Counted from the first letter of the stretch, positions 29,728 to 38,998 are shown. The stretch: DNA of 64,000 bases from Aquibium sp. ELW1220 (GCF_030398385.1 NZ_JAOAOQ010000001.1:341035-405034); one strand, 5' to 3'. Numbers and translations are program-made. The notes: generated by a model from the sequence alone, not told the origin.

Positions 29728-29994
29728 ATGAACGAGCATGCACGGCAGGCAGGCACGGTCCGCGTGACGGTGGAGGAAGCGGAGGCGCGGATCGGCGAAC
29801 TCCTGCGCCGCGCCGAGGCCGGCGAGCGCATCGAAGTCACGCGCGACGGCCGGCCGGTGGTGGAACTCGCGGCGGCCGAAGTTCCCGCCGCGCCGAAGCT
29901 GCCGCGGGTGGGGGCGTTCGAAGGCCAGTTCGAGCTGAACATGCCCGACGACTGGGATGAACTCGGCCCGGAGTGGGACGAGTACGTGACGTGA
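29728..29994 (+). CDS. Phd/YefM-like antitoxin, no toxin partner seen
   Basis: An 88-residue protein: VRVTVEEAEARIGELLRRA then GERIEVTRDGRPVVEL, the classic N-terminal DNA-binding part of prevent-host-death family antitoxins. The C-terminal part is acidic (NMPDDWDELGPEWDEYV), as expected for a toxin-binding tail. It starts with the ATG at 29728. A VapC/PIN or RelE toxin gene would normally follow within a few bases, but a palindromic repeat begins 10 bp after the stop and the next gene points the other way. So it is an orphan antitoxin or remnant. Confidence 0.85.
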   Translation: MNEHARQAGTVRVTVEEAEARIGELLRRAEAGERIEVTRDGRPVVELAAAEVPAAPKLPRVGAFEGQFELNMPDDWDELGPEWDEYVT

Positions 29995-30003
29995 GCCGCC
30001 CCG

Positions 30004-30157
30004 CCGTCATCCTCGGGCTTGTCCCGAGGATCTGCCGACGAGCCAAAGGAGGTCGAGACGTCACTATCCAGTGGACCTCGAGGGCGGGCGGCGTGCCGGA
30101 GGACGGATGCTGATCGCGACGGGCGGTAGATCCTCGGGACAAGCCCGAGGATGACGG
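30004..30157. repeat. Composite palindromic repeat element, copy 2
   Basis: The left arm (30004-30035) is identical in its 32 bp to the left arm at 26488. The right arm (about 30128-30157) is the inverted copy, with its inner end altered. The spacer is about 92 bp versus 66 bp in copy 1 and is largely different. This copy too lies between convergent genes (antitoxin on plus, metallo-beta-lactamase-fold gene on minus), supporting a role at transcript ends or tolerance of insertion only there. Confidence 0.87.
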
Positions 30158-30275
30158 CGCGGGGTGGAGTGACGCCGCACTGAGTCCTGCCGACGCGCTC
30201 AGTCCTGCCGCCGGCGTCACTCATCGCTCCGCAGTCCGATCCCCCGCCCATCCCTGCTCCTCCCCGAGCGACGCC

Positions 30276-31226
30276 TCAGCCCTGCAGGCGCTGCCACATC
30301 TCGCGGTCGCGCTCGGCGGTCCAGATGCGCGGCGTGTCGACGCCGAGCGCCTCGTCATAGGCGCGCGCCACGTTGAAGGGGAGGCAGTGCTCGTAGATCG
30401 CATACGACGCGAACTTCGGGTCACATGCGGCGCGGCAGGCGTCCCAGGCCTCCTTCATCGAGCCGCCGCCCTGCGCGACGCGCGCGATCGGGCGGTAGGT
30501 CGAGGCGACGAAGTCGGCGGTGTTGTCGAGCGCGGCGTTGACCATCGCCTCGCCGACCAGCGCGTCGCCGCGGCCGGGCGCGATCGCGTCGAGGCCGTAG
30601 CCGCGGATCGCCTCCAGCGTCGCGGGCCAGTCGGCGAAATGCGCGTCGCCGCAATAGCAGGCCGAGTGATACTCCACGAGGTCGCCGGTGAACATGACGT
30701 TGGCGTCGGGCACGTGGGCGACGATGTCGCCCGCCGTGTGGCCGCGGCCGAGGAACTTCAGGTCGACGCGCCGCCTGCCCATGAACAGCGTCATGGCGTC
30801 GGTGAAGGTCATGGTCGGCCAGGTGAGGCCGGGGATCGACTCATGGCCCTGGAACAGGCGCGGGAAGCGGCCGAACTCCGAATCCCAGTCTTCCTGCCCG
30901 CGCTCCACCACCATGGCGCGCGCCTTGGCCGACATGATCGTCTCCGACGCGCCATAGGCGGAAGCGCCGAGCACGCGCACGGCGTGGTAGTGCGTCAGCA
31001 CCACGTACTTGATCGGCTTGTCGGTGACGGAGCGGATCTTCTCGATCACCTTGTTTGCCAGCCGCGGCGTCGCCTGGGCGTCGACGATCATCACCGAATC
31101 ATCGCCGATGATGACGCCGGTGTTGGGGTCGCCCTGGGCCGTGAAGGCCCAGAGATCGCGGCCGATCTCGGTAAACGAGATCTCCTTCTCGGTCATGTCT
31201 CCGGCGGAGGCGAACTGCTTGGCCAT
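30276..31226 (-). CDS. Metallo-beta-lactamase-fold protein with altered metal motif
   Basis: A 316-residue MBL-fold protein. The strand leading to the metal site reads VLTHYHAVRVLGA, so the usual HxHxDH motif keeps two histidines but has V-R in place of D-H. Later metal positions include GRGHTAGDIV and MFTGDLVE; the usual PGHG is PGRGDAL. The fold is clear but the second zinc site is probably lost or rearranged. The ATG at 31226 has AAGGGA 6 nt upstream. It is between the monooxygenase and hmgA on the same strand, so a hydrolase or accessory role in aromatic catabolism is inferred. SoxH-like relatives are known in such clusters. Confidence 0.85.
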   Translation of the reverse strand: MAKQFASAGDMTEKEISFTEIGRDLWAFTAQGDPNTGVIIGDDSVMIVDAQATPRLANKVIEKIRSVTDKPIKYVVLTHYHAVRVLGASAYGASETIMSAKARAMVVERGQEDWDSEFGRFPRLFQGHESIPGLTWPTMTFTDAMTLFMGRRRVDLKFLGRGHTAGDIVAHVPDANVMFTGDLVEYHSACYCGDAHFADWPATLEAIRGYGLDAIAPGRGDALVGEAMVNAALDNTADFVASTYRPIARVAQGGGSMKEAWDACRAACDPKFASYAIYEHCLPFNVARAYDEALGVDTPRIWTAERDREMWQRLQG

Positions 31227-31258
31227 GTCTCTTCCCTTGCTTTGAATTCGGTCGTGCG

Positions 31259-31332
31259 TCCTTCGAGGCTCGCCCATCGAATGTTCAGCGCCCGATTGCA
31301 GGCGTCGTGCGGGCTCGCACCTCAGGATGAGG
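31259..31332. repeat. CTCATCCTGAGG-family palindromic repeat, inverted copy
   Basis: The outer ends TCCTTCGAGGCTCGC (31259-31273) and GCTCGCACCTCAGGATGAGG (31313-31332) match, in inverse orientation, the two ends of the copies at 31423 and 31482. The middle is about 40 bp longer than in those copies. It lies in the region upstream of the MBL-fold gene. Confidence 0.7.
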
Positions 31333-31422
31333 GAGGTCGGCGCCGATCTCCCTCGTTTCGTGTCCGGAGCCGTTCTGTCGCCGGCACCGCTGTTCTTCTG
31401 TCCTGAGGCCGCGCCCGGCGAT

Positions 31423-31461
31423 CCTCATCCTGAGGCGCGAGCGCCGCGCACTGAAGGATCA
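31423..31461. repeat. CTCATCCTGAGG-family palindromic repeat, copy B
   Basis: Starts CCTCATCCTGAGGCGCGAGC and ends GAAGGATCAG, like the copy 59 bp further on, but with a variant centre. Together they form a tandem pair downstream of hmgA. This repeat type is widespread between genes of rhizobia; a terminator-like role is possible. Confidence 0.75.
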
Positions 31462-31481
31462 GTTCCGGCCTCTCCGCCACC

Positions 31482-31523
31482 CCTCATCCTGAGGCGCGAG
31501 CGAAGCGAGCCTCGAAGGATCAG
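31482..31523. repeat. CTCATCCTGAGG-family palindromic repeat, copy C, overlapping the hmgA stop
   Basis: The best-preserved copy: CCTCATCCTGAGGCGCGAGC followed by GAAGCGAGCCTCGAAGGAT. Its right edge (31520-31522) supplies the TGA stop codon of hmgA on the minus strand, so the repeat has inserted at, or defines, the end of that gene. Confidence 0.8.
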
Positions 31524-32833
31524 CTCCAGTCGCCCTCGATCGTACCGTTGAAGCGCTTCTTGAGCCCGTCCCAGCAGTCGACGTAATTGTCCTGCAGGGT
31601 GTCGAGTTCGGCCGCGTAACGGCTCAGCAGCTGCGGGTAGCGCGTCTCGAACATGAAGGCCATGGTGTGGTCGAGCTTGACCGGCTTGAGCTCGGCGCGC
31701 GAGGCCTTGTCGAAGCCGTCGGCGTCGGGACCGTGCGCCAGCATCATGTTGTGCAGGCTCATGCCGCCCGGCACGAAGCCCTCCTCCTTGGCGTCGTATT
31801 TGCCGTTGATCAGCCCCATGAACTCGCTCATGATGTTGCGGTGGTACCAGGGCGGCCGGAAGGTGTTTTCCGCCACCATCCAGCGTGGCGGGAAGATCAC
31901 GAAGTCGATGTTGGCCGTGCCTTCCTCGCCGGACGGCGCGGTCAGCACCGTGAAGATCGACGGATCGGGATGGTCGAACAGGATCGCGCCCACTGGCGAG
32001 AAGGTCGACAGGTCGTATTTGTAGGGCGCGTAATTGCCGTGCCAGGCCACCACGTCGAGTGGCGAATGGCCCATCCTGGTGACGTGGAAGCCGCCGCACC
32101 ACTTCACGATCAGCCGGCACGGCGTCTCCTTCTCCTCGTACCAGGCGACCGGCGTCTTGAAGTCGCGCGGGTTGGCGAGGCAGTTGGCGCCGATCGGGCC
32201 GCGGTCGGGCAGGGTGAACTTGGCGCCGTAGTTCTCGCACATGTAGCCGCGGGCCGGACCGTCCATCAGTTCGACCTTGAAGGTGAGGCCGCGCGGCAGG
32301 ACGCAGATCTCGCCCGGCATCACTTCCATGACGCCCATCTCGGTGACGAAGCGCAAGCCCCCCACCTGCGGCACGACCATCAGCTCCCCGTCGGCATTGA
32401 AGAAATGATCGTCCACCATGTCGATGTTGGCGACATAGATGTGCGCGGCCATGCCGGCCTGCCCGAAGACGTCGCCCGCCGTGGTGACGGTGCGGACCCC
32501 GGCGATGAAGTCGGTCGGCTCCGAGGGCATCGGCACCGGATTCCAGCGCAGCTGGCCGAGCGGCAGATCGTGGTCGCCGGCATTCGGCGCCGACTTCCAG
32601 AGCGGATAGCTCGCCGCCGAGAAGCGGCCGTGATGCTTCACAGAGGGGCGGATGCGGTAGAGCCAGGAGCGTTCGTTGGTGCCGCGCGGCGCGGTGAAGG
32701 GCGAGCCCGAGAGCTGCTCGGCATAGAGCCCGTAGGCCGGGCGCTGCGGCGAGTTGCGACCCTGCGGCAGCGCGCCGGCCAGCGTCTCCGTCTCGAAGTC
32801 GTTCCCGAAGCCGGGCATGTAGGCGTAGGTCAC
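31520..32833 (-). CDS. hmgA: Homogentisate 1,2-dioxygenase
   Basis: A 437-residue iron-dependent ring-cleavage enzyme that converts homogentisate to maleylacetoacetate in tyrosine and phenylacetate catabolism. Family stretches: [20 protein letters not shown] at the N-terminus, [40 protein letters not shown] (iron-ligand His region) and [20 protein letters not shown]. The start is GTG at 32833, with GGGAGG 6 nt upstream. The stop codon falls in an intergenic repeat. Three phased palindromes 19-73 bp upstream suggest tight repression. maiA and fahA, the next pathway genes, are not adjacent here. Confidence 0.97.
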   Translation of the reverse strand: MTYAYMPGFGNDFETETLAGALPQGRNSPQRPAYGLYAEQLSGSPFTAPRGTNERSWLYRIRPSVKHHGRFSAASYPLWKSAPNAGDHDLPLGQLRWNPVPMPSEPTDFIAGVRTVTTAGDVFGQAGMAAHIYVANIDMVDDHFFNADGELMVVPQVGGLRFVTEMGVMEVMPGEICVLPRGLTFKVELMDGPARGYMCENYGAKFTLPDRGPIGANCLANPRDFKTPVAWYEEKETPCRLIVKWCGGFHVTRMGHSPLDVVAWHGNYAPYKYDLSTFSPVGAILFDHPDPSIFTVLTAPSGEEGTANIDFVIFPPRWMVAENTFRPPWYHRNIMSEFMGLINGKYDAKEEGFVPGGMSLHNMMLAHGPDADGFDKASRAELKPVKLDHTMAFMFETRYPQLLSRYAAELDTLQDNYVDCWDGLKKRFNGTIEGDWS

Positions 32834-32851
32834 GGAATGCCTCCCTCGTCT

Positions 32852-32906
32852 GGCGACCGGGTTGCCAGGTTGGCGACCGGGTCGCCCCTATGGCGACCGG
32901 GCCGCC
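32852..32906. promoter_or_regulatory. Three operator-like palindromes with 20-bp period upstream of hmgA
   Basis: TGGCGACCGG occurs at 32851, 32871 and 32891, exactly 20 bp apart. Each heads a 15-bp dyad: GGCGACCGGGTTGCC (32852-32866), GGCGACCGGGTCGCC (32872-32886, perfect) and GGCGACCGGGCCGCC (32892-32906). They lie 19-73 bp upstream of the hmgA GTG. A spacing near two helical turns would put three bound dimers on one face of the DNA. The regulator is not in the window. Confidence 0.6.
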
Positions 32907-32928
32907 TGCCGATCAATTCGTTGCGTTC

Positions 32929-32952
32929 GTAACCATCGAAAATGTAACTATC
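32929..32952. promoter_or_regulatory. Direct repeat GTAACyATC upstream of hmgA
   Basis: GTAACCATC (32929-32937) and GTAACTATC (32944-32952) are direct repeats 15 bp apart in an AT-rich stretch about 95-120 bp upstream of hmgA. The reading towards hmgA is GTTAC-containing. This may be the promoter core or an activator site. The unrelated small gene on the other side is also minus-strand, so the site serves hmgA only. Confidence 0.4.
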
Positions 32953-33012
32953 AACCGTTCCGGCAAGGCCCCTTGCGGCGCGTACGGCCGAAAAGGAGCG
33001 ACGAAGGCCGGC

Positions 33013-33294
33013 TCAGCAGGTGACGGCGATCGTGCAGCGCCAGGCGTCGCTGGTGCTGATGGTATAGGGCCGCGGCTGGCCCTCGCCGTCGCATTGCAGC
33101 GTCGAAGCCTTCGACACGGGGACGCCGACGCGGACCGGCACGGCGAACTTGCCGTTGGCCAGCACCTGGATGACGCCGTGCTTTTCGTAATAGGCGATGG
33201 CCTGCTTGCAGGTCATCTCGTCGGCCAGCTGAGCGAAGGCAGGCCCCGTCATGGACGACAGCAACAATACCGCCAGAAGCCGCTTCCCTGCCAT
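33013..33294 (-). CDS. Small secreted protein, unknown function
   Basis: 93 residues with an N-terminal signal peptide (MAGKRLLAVLLLSSMTGPAFA then QLADEM). The mature part has four cysteines (C29, C68, C87, C93 approximately), which could form two disulfides in the periplasm. The family is not recognised beyond similarity in style to small rhizobial exported proteins. A GGGAGG Shine-Dalgarno precedes the ATG at 33294. It is 92 bp upstream of the ABC ATPase gene's stop and on the same strand. Confidence 0.75.
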   Translation of the reverse strand: MAGKRLLAVLLLSSMTGPAFAQLADEMTCKQAIAYYEKHGVIQVLANGKFAVPVRVGVPVSKASTLQCDGEGQPRPYTISTSDAWRCTIAVTC

Positions 33295-33386
33295 GCGTCC
33301 TGCCTCCCGGTTTGCGAGAGCGTAACCTCTCGCCGCGGAAGATCAAGTCCGAAGCGCCGCCGCGCGGCCAACCGCGCGCCTGGGCT

Positions 33387-34163
33387 TCAGGCGACCTTGC
33401 GCGCTTCCTCGCGGATTTCCTCCGTCAGCCGGACCTTCAACTCGAGGAAGTCGGGCTGCGCCTTCACGCGGTAGTGCCGCGGATGCGGCAGCGCGATGGG
33501 CACGTCCGCCTTGATCCGGCCCGGCCGCGCGGTCATGACCAGGCAGCGGCTGCCGAGGAAGATCGCCTCCTCGATGTCGTGCGTCACGAACAGGACGGTC
33601 TTGCGGTCTGCCTCCCAGATCTGCAGCAGCAGTTCCTGCATGAGGCCGCGCGTCTGGTTGTCCAGCGCGCCGAAAGGCTCGTCGAGCAGCAGGATGGCCG
33701 GGTCGTTGGCCAGTGCGCGGGCAATCGCCACGCGCTGCTGCATTCCGCCCGAGAGCTGCTTGGGCCAATGCCGCTCGAAGCCGTTCAGGCCGACCTTGGC
33801 GACGTAACCGGCGACGATGTCGTCGCGCATCGACTTGGCCATGCCCTTTTCGCGCAGCCCGAAGCCGATGTTCTCCTCGACGGTCAGCCAGGGAAACAGC
33901 GTGTAGGACTGGAACACCATTCCCCGGTCCGCACCTGGCCCTGCGACTTCCATTCCGCGGACGAGCACGCGACCGGTGGTCGGTTCGTCGAGGCCGGCGA
34001 CGATGCGCAGCAGCGTCGACTTTCCACAGCCCGACGGGCCGAGGATGGTGACGAAGTCGTTTTCGGCCACGCTGGTGGTGATCGGCGTCAGCGCCAGCGT
34101 CGGTGCGCCGCCGCGTACGCCGCCGAAGGTGCGGCCGACCTGCGCGATCTCGACCGCGGTCAT
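33387..34163 (-). CDS. ABC transporter ATPase (nitrate/sulfonate/taurine type)
   Basis: A 258-residue ATPase of the SsuB/TauB/NrtD group. Walker A is LGPSGCGKSTLLRIVAGL, the Q-loop VFQSYTLFPWLTVEEN, the signature LSGGMQQRVAIARALA, the Walker B ILLLDEPFGALD and the switch VTHDIEEAIFL. It powers import with the neighbouring permease. The ATG at 34163 overlaps the permease stop by four bases (ATGA); an upstream in-frame Met at 34175 lies inside the permease gene and was not used. Confidence 0.92.
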   Translation of the reverse strand: MTAVEIAQVGRTFGGVRGGAPTLALTPITTSVAENDFVTILGPSGCGKSTLLRIVAGLDEPTTGRVLVRGMEVAGPGADRGMVFQSYTLFPWLTVEENIGFGLREKGMAKSMRDDIVAGYVAKVGLNGFERHWPKQLSGGMQQRVAIARALANDPAILLLDEPFGALDNQTRGLMQELLLQIWEADRKTVLFVTHDIEEAIFLGSRCLVMTARPGRIKADVPIALPHPRHYRVKAQPDFLELKVRLTEEIREEARKVA

Positions 34164-35011
34164 GCCAGGCTCCACGGAAACAGGCGGCGATTGGCTTCCT
34201 TGAACAGGAAGTCAGACACCAGGCCGATCACGCCGATGACGATGATGCCGAAGATGATCTGGCCGGTGTTGAGCAGCGCCTGGCTGTCGACGATCATGTG
34301 GCCGATGCCGGACGACGAGCCGATCAGCTCGGCCACGATGACGTAGGTCCAGGCCCAGCCGAGCACGAGACGCAGCGTCTCGGCGATCTGCGGCGCCGAG
34401 GCCGGGATCAGCACGCGCCGCACGATGCCGGCGTCGGTGGCGCCAAGCGTATAGGCCGCCTCGACGAGGTCGCGCCGTGTCTGGCCGACGATGACGGCGA
34501 CCATCAGGATGATCTGGAACACCGCACCGATGAAGATGACGAGCAGCTTCTGCGTCTCGCCGATGCCCGCCCAGAGGATGAGCAGCGGGATGAAGGCAGA
34601 GGCGGGCAGGTAGCGGGCGAAGGAAACGAAGGGTTCGAAGAAAGCCTCGACCGCCTTCCAGGCGCCCATGGCGATGCCGAGCGGCACGGCTATGACGGCG
34701 GCGAGCACGAAGCCGCCGCAGACGCGCCAGATGGTCATGCCGATGTCGTAGGAGAAGTTGTACTCCGTCATCAGGCTCCAGCCCTCCCGCACCATGCGGG
34801 CCGGGCTGGCGAGGAAGATCGGCGAGACGAAGCCGCCGAACGTCGCCAGCGACCAGCCGGCGACGAAGAGGACGAAGAAGAGGATGCCGAGCACGATCCG
34901 CTCGATGGCGGGCACCGGCTTCAGCGGCCGCAGATAGGCCGGGCGCCGGCGGCGCGCCGGTGCCGTGATGGGGACGGCGGCGGCCAGCGATGGTGTGTTC
35001 TGCTCGGTCAT
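34160..35011 (-). CDS. ABC transporter permease (SsuC/TauC type)
   Basis: A 283-residue inner-membrane permease with six to seven hydrophobic segments. The EAA-like loop, EAAYTLGATDAGIVRRVLIP, contacts the ATPase. An N-terminal cytosolic basic stretch (PARRRRPAYLRPLKP) precedes TM1. The C-terminal part (GSSSGIGHMIVDSQALLNT) is typical of nitrate/sulfonate/bicarbonate permeases. It forms a unit with the ATPase, and the substrate-binding protein is encoded 132 bp upstream. Confidence 0.92.
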   Translation of the reverse strand: MTEQNTPSLAAAVPITAPARRRRPAYLRPLKPVPAIERIVLGILFFVLFVAGWSLATFGGFVSPIFLASPARMVREGWSLMTEYNFSYDIGMTIWRVCGGFVLAAVIAVPLGIAMGAWKAVEAFFEPFVSFARYLPASAFIPLLILWAGIGETQKLLVIFIGAVFQIILMVAVIVGQTRRDLVEAAYTLGATDAGIVRRVLIPASAPQIAETLRLVLGWAWTYVIVAELIGSSSGIGHMIVDSQALLNTGQIIFGIIVIGVIGLVSDFLFKEANRRLFPWSLA

Positions 35012-35143
35012 GATCCTCGACGATCCGGAGGCAGGCTTTCGCCTCGGCCTCTCGCACGGGTTCGCCCCCGCCGCAAGGCGAGGGCGCTTGTCCGGTGTGG
35101 GCGGGACGGCGGTGGACGGGGCGGCGGGTGCCGCCGCCGGCCG

Positions 35144-36088
35144 CTACTCCATCCAGCTCGTGTCGATCAGCGTCTCGGTGGCCGGGATCTGTTTGACGAT
35201 TCCGATCTTCTCCAGCAGCGGGCCAGCCTTGGCATAGAAGTCCTGGATGCCGCCGGTCATGAAGGCCTTGTTGGCCGCGGCGTCCTGCCATTCGAGATAG
35301 CCCGCAGATTTGCCGAAGGCCTCGCCGGACTGCTTCACATCGGCGCCCATGATCTCGAAGGCCTTGTCCTTGTCGCTCTGGATCATGGCGAGCGCGTCGT
35401 AGTAGCTCTTGGCCAGCGCCTTCACCGCATCCGGGTTCGCCTCGATGAACTCGGGCGTGCAGCCGAAGGTGTCCATGACGATCGGATAGTCGAGCGTCGT
35501 CGCGATGATCTTGCCGGCATCGGGATTGTCGCGCACCGTCGAGAGATAGGGCTCGTAGGTCATCGCGGCGTCGTTCTGCCCGGCCACGAAGGCCTGCGCG
35601 GCGGCCGACGGCTCCAGGTTGACCACGGTCACGTCGTCCAGCGTCAGGCCGTTCTCGTTGAGCATCCATGCCAGAACGAAATAGGGCGAGGTGCCGGGCG
35701 CCGAGGCCGCGACGGTCTTGCCCTTGAGGTCGGCGATCGAGGCGATGTCGTTGCGCACGGCCATGCCGTCGGCGCCGTAGGACATGTCGAGCTGGAACAA
35801 CTGCTTGATCGGCACGCCGGCGGCGTTCCAGATCATGAAGGTCTCGACCGTCGTCGCCGCGCACTGGATGTCGCCCGAGGCGATGGCGAGGTGGCGGTCC
35901 TTCTGCGGGATCTTCTTGATCTCCACGTCGAGGCCGTTCTTCTCGAACAGCCCCGCCTCCTTGGCGAGCGTCAGCGGCGCGAAGCCGGTCCAGCCGCTCA
36001 TGCCGATGGCGACGGAGGTGTTCTGGGCCTGCGCGGCGCTGGCCGCCAGGCAAAGGGCTGCGGCGGCGAGTATCGTTCTTGTGTTCAT
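35144..36088 (-). CDS. ABC substrate-binding protein (NMT1/SsuA-like)
   Basis: A 314-residue periplasmic binding protein. The signal peptide is MNTRTILAAAALCLAASAAQA. The mature protein has the NMT1/SsuA-like fold: GWTGFAPLTLAKEAGLFEKNGLDVEI, then DIQCAATTVETF and DLKGKTVAASAPGTSPYF. Relatives bind nitrate, taurine, alkanesulfonates or pyrimidine precursors, so the ligand is not determined. GGAGTGGG precedes the ATG at 36088. It is first in the three-gene importer transcript; the 132-bp gap to the permease may hold a partial attenuator. Confidence 0.9.
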   Translation of the reverse strand: MNTRTILAAAALCLAASAAQAQNTSVAIGMSGWTGFAPLTLAKEAGLFEKNGLDVEIKKIPQKDRHLAIASGDIQCAATTVETFMIWNAAGVPIKQLFQLDMSYGADGMAVRNDIASIADLKGKTVAASAPGTSPYFVLAWMLNENGLTLDDVTVVNLEPSAAAQAFVAGQNDAAMTYEPYLSTVRDNPDAGKIIATTLDYPIVMDTFGCTPEFIEANPDAVKALAKSYYDALAMIQSDKDKAFEIMGADVKQSGEAFGKSAGYLEWQDAAANKAFMTGGIQDFYAKAGPLLEKIGIVKQIPATETLIDTSWME

Positions 36089-36237
36089 CGTCCCACTCCG
36101 AAGGTTCGGCCGGTTGGCTCCGGCCCGGACCCCGATGGCAGCACAGGCGAGAGACGGGTGTCAATCAAAGATCGACACCCGCTCGCTCGGTCCGTGTGTG
36201 CTGCACGCGAACGGTGCAGCCTCGGCCGCCGGGCGTC

Positions 36238-37848
36238 TCAGCCCGGCCGGTATTCGAAGCCGTCGAAATCGGCGGCCTTCCCCCGGCCACTGGTGTCGAA
36301 GGCGGCCATGCCGACGAAGGCGCCGGTGAAGGAGGCGTGTTCGCCGCGCCCGCCTTCGTCGGAGATCAGGCTGGCGTCGAGCACCTCGCCGATCCCGGTC
36401 CAGTCGCCGCTGGCGAGGCGGTAGCGGAAGCGCAGCTCCGCGCCGCGCGCCTCCGCGGAGAGCCCGACGGGACCGTCCTCGCCGATTGCCAGCGGCTCCT
36501 CCAGACCGAAGGTGAGGCGGCCGTTCTGCCAGTCGCCGAGGCAGGACATGACCTGCAGCACGCGGCCCTTGCCCGGATGCCAGGTGACGGCGAGGAAGTG
36601 GAACTTGTGGCGATTGTAGTAGTGCACGAGGCCGGCGGCCTGCTGGTAGGTCTCGGGCGCGAAATCGATGACCGTTTCGGCGTCGAAGTCCCAGTCTTCC
36701 TGCCGCCGCGCCACCAGCGCCTGCTCGAACCAGCTGCCGATGGACTCGCGGCCGAAGAGCCTGAGGTGCCCCGGCCGCTGCGACAGCGAGAACAGCCGAT
36801 CGGGCAGCGGCGTGCGCAGCCACTGGAAATCGAGCGGCAGCGCCGGCCCGTCGAAATCGGTGCGGACCGGCTCCGGCGGGCGCGGCGCGGGGGCGCCGGC
36901 GGGCGCTTCGACCTCGAGGGCTGGAACCGGGCCGCCATGGGCGAGCCTGAGCCAGCCGTCTTCGCCCCAGATGCATTTCTGGATCGCCGTCTCGCGGCCG
37001 AGCGGCGAGCGCCGGGTGCCGGGAAGCGGTCGCGAGCACAGATGGGTGTGGTAGACGGTGCCGTCGGCCATCTCGACGATCTGGCCGTGCCCGTCCCGCT
37101 GCAGCGGCGCGTCGGGCGCGTCCTTGGCGGTGATGAGATGGGTGTCCGGGTGGAGCTCGTACGGGCCCTCGATCCTGCGCGAGCGCGCCATGGTGACGGC
37201 ATGGTCATAGCCGGTGCCACCTTCGGCGGTGGTGAGATAGTACCAGCCGTTGCGCTTGAAGAGGTGCGGCCCCTCGACCAGCCCGTGCGCGCTGCCGGGG
37301 AAGATGTTGCGGATCGGCCCGACAAGCGTTCCGGTCGCCGCGTCATACTCCTGCAAGAGGATGCCGTCGAAGGACGGATGCTTCGGGCTGCCGCCGACGC
37401 CGGTCGAGACGTGGCACCACTGCATGTTGAGGAACCACTTGCGGCCGTCGTCGTCGTGGAACAGCGAGGGGTCGAAGCCGCTCGAATTGACGTAGACCGG
37501 GTCCGACCAGGGCCCCTCGATCGACGGCGCGGTGACGATGGAGTTGTGCGCGTCCTTGAAGTTGCCCTCCAGCCGCTTCACGTCGGTGTAGACCAGCCAG
37601 AACAGCCCGTCGGCATGGCTGAGGCAGGGCGCCCAGATACCACCCGAATCCGGGTTGCCGCGCATGTCGAGCTGGCTCGCGCGGGTGAGCGGCCGCGTGA
37701 CCAGGCGCCAGTTCACGAGGTCGGTCGAGTGGTGGATCTGCACGCCCGGATACCACTCGAAGGTGGAGGTGGCGATGTAGATGTCCTTGCCGACGCGGCA
37801 GATCGACGGATCCGGGTTGAAGCCCGGCAGGATCGGGTTGCGGATCAT
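36238..37848 (-). CDS. xynB: Glycoside hydrolase family 43 beta-xylosidase
   Basis: A 536-residue GH43 enzyme of the subfamily 11 type, releasing xylose from xylo-oligosaccharides. The N-terminal five-bladed propeller starts NPILPGFNPDPSICRVG, with the catalytic-base Asp in PDPS. SSGFDPSLFHDDDG follows, and the catalytic acid is probably the Glu in GLVEGPHLFKRNGWYYL. A C-terminal beta-sandwich domain follows at about 325-536 (FDFQWLRTP-like, DWDFDAETVIDF, TWHPGKGRVLQV). No signal peptide, so it acts in the cytosol on imported oligosaccharides. GGAGGAGAA precedes the start. A LacI-type operator lies 36-49 bp upstream. Confidence 0.94.
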   Translation of the reverse strand: MIRNPILPGFNPDPSICRVGKDIYIATSTFEWYPGVQIHHSTDLVNWRLVTRPLTRASQLDMRGNPDSGGIWAPCLSHADGLFWLVYTDVKRLEGNFKDAHNSIVTAPSIEGPWSDPVYVNSSGFDPSLFHDDDGRKWFLNMQWCHVSTGVGGSPKHPSFDGILLQEYDAATGTLVGPIRNIFPGSAHGLVEGPHLFKRNGWYYLTTAEGGTGYDHAVTMARSRRIEGPYELHPDTHLITAKDAPDAPLQRDGHGQIVEMADGTVYHTHLCSRPLPGTRRSPLGRETAIQKCIWGEDGWLRLAHGGPVPALEVEAPAGAPAPRPPEPVRTDFDGPALPLDFQWLRTPLPDRLFSLSQRPGHLRLFGRESIGSWFEQALVARRQEDWDFDAETVIDFAPETYQQAAGLVHYYNRHKFHFLAVTWHPGKGRVLQVMSCLGDWQNGRLTFGLEEPLAIGEDGPVGLSAEARGAELRFRYRLASGDWTGIGEVLDASLISDEGGRGEHASFTGAFVGMAAFDTSGRGKAADFDGFEYRPG

Positions 37849-37883
37849 GGGATGGCTTCTCCTCCAGAAGGCCGGCTGCTCGC

Positions 37884-37897
37884 CTGTAACGTTACAG
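37884..37897. promoter_or_regulatory. LacI-family operator candidate, 14-bp perfect palindrome
   Basis: CTGTAACGTTACAG is a perfect palindrome with a central CpG, the classic form of LacI-family operators. It is 36-49 bp upstream of the xylosidase start and 40 bp past the aldo/keto reductase stop, so it could repress the xylosidase promoter. No LacI gene is seen in the window. Confidence 0.55.
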
Positions 37898-37936
37898 AAA
37901 TACGCCGATAAAAGAAAAGGGGGCTTCGGCGGCGTG

Positions 37937-38998
<1,062 letters not shown>

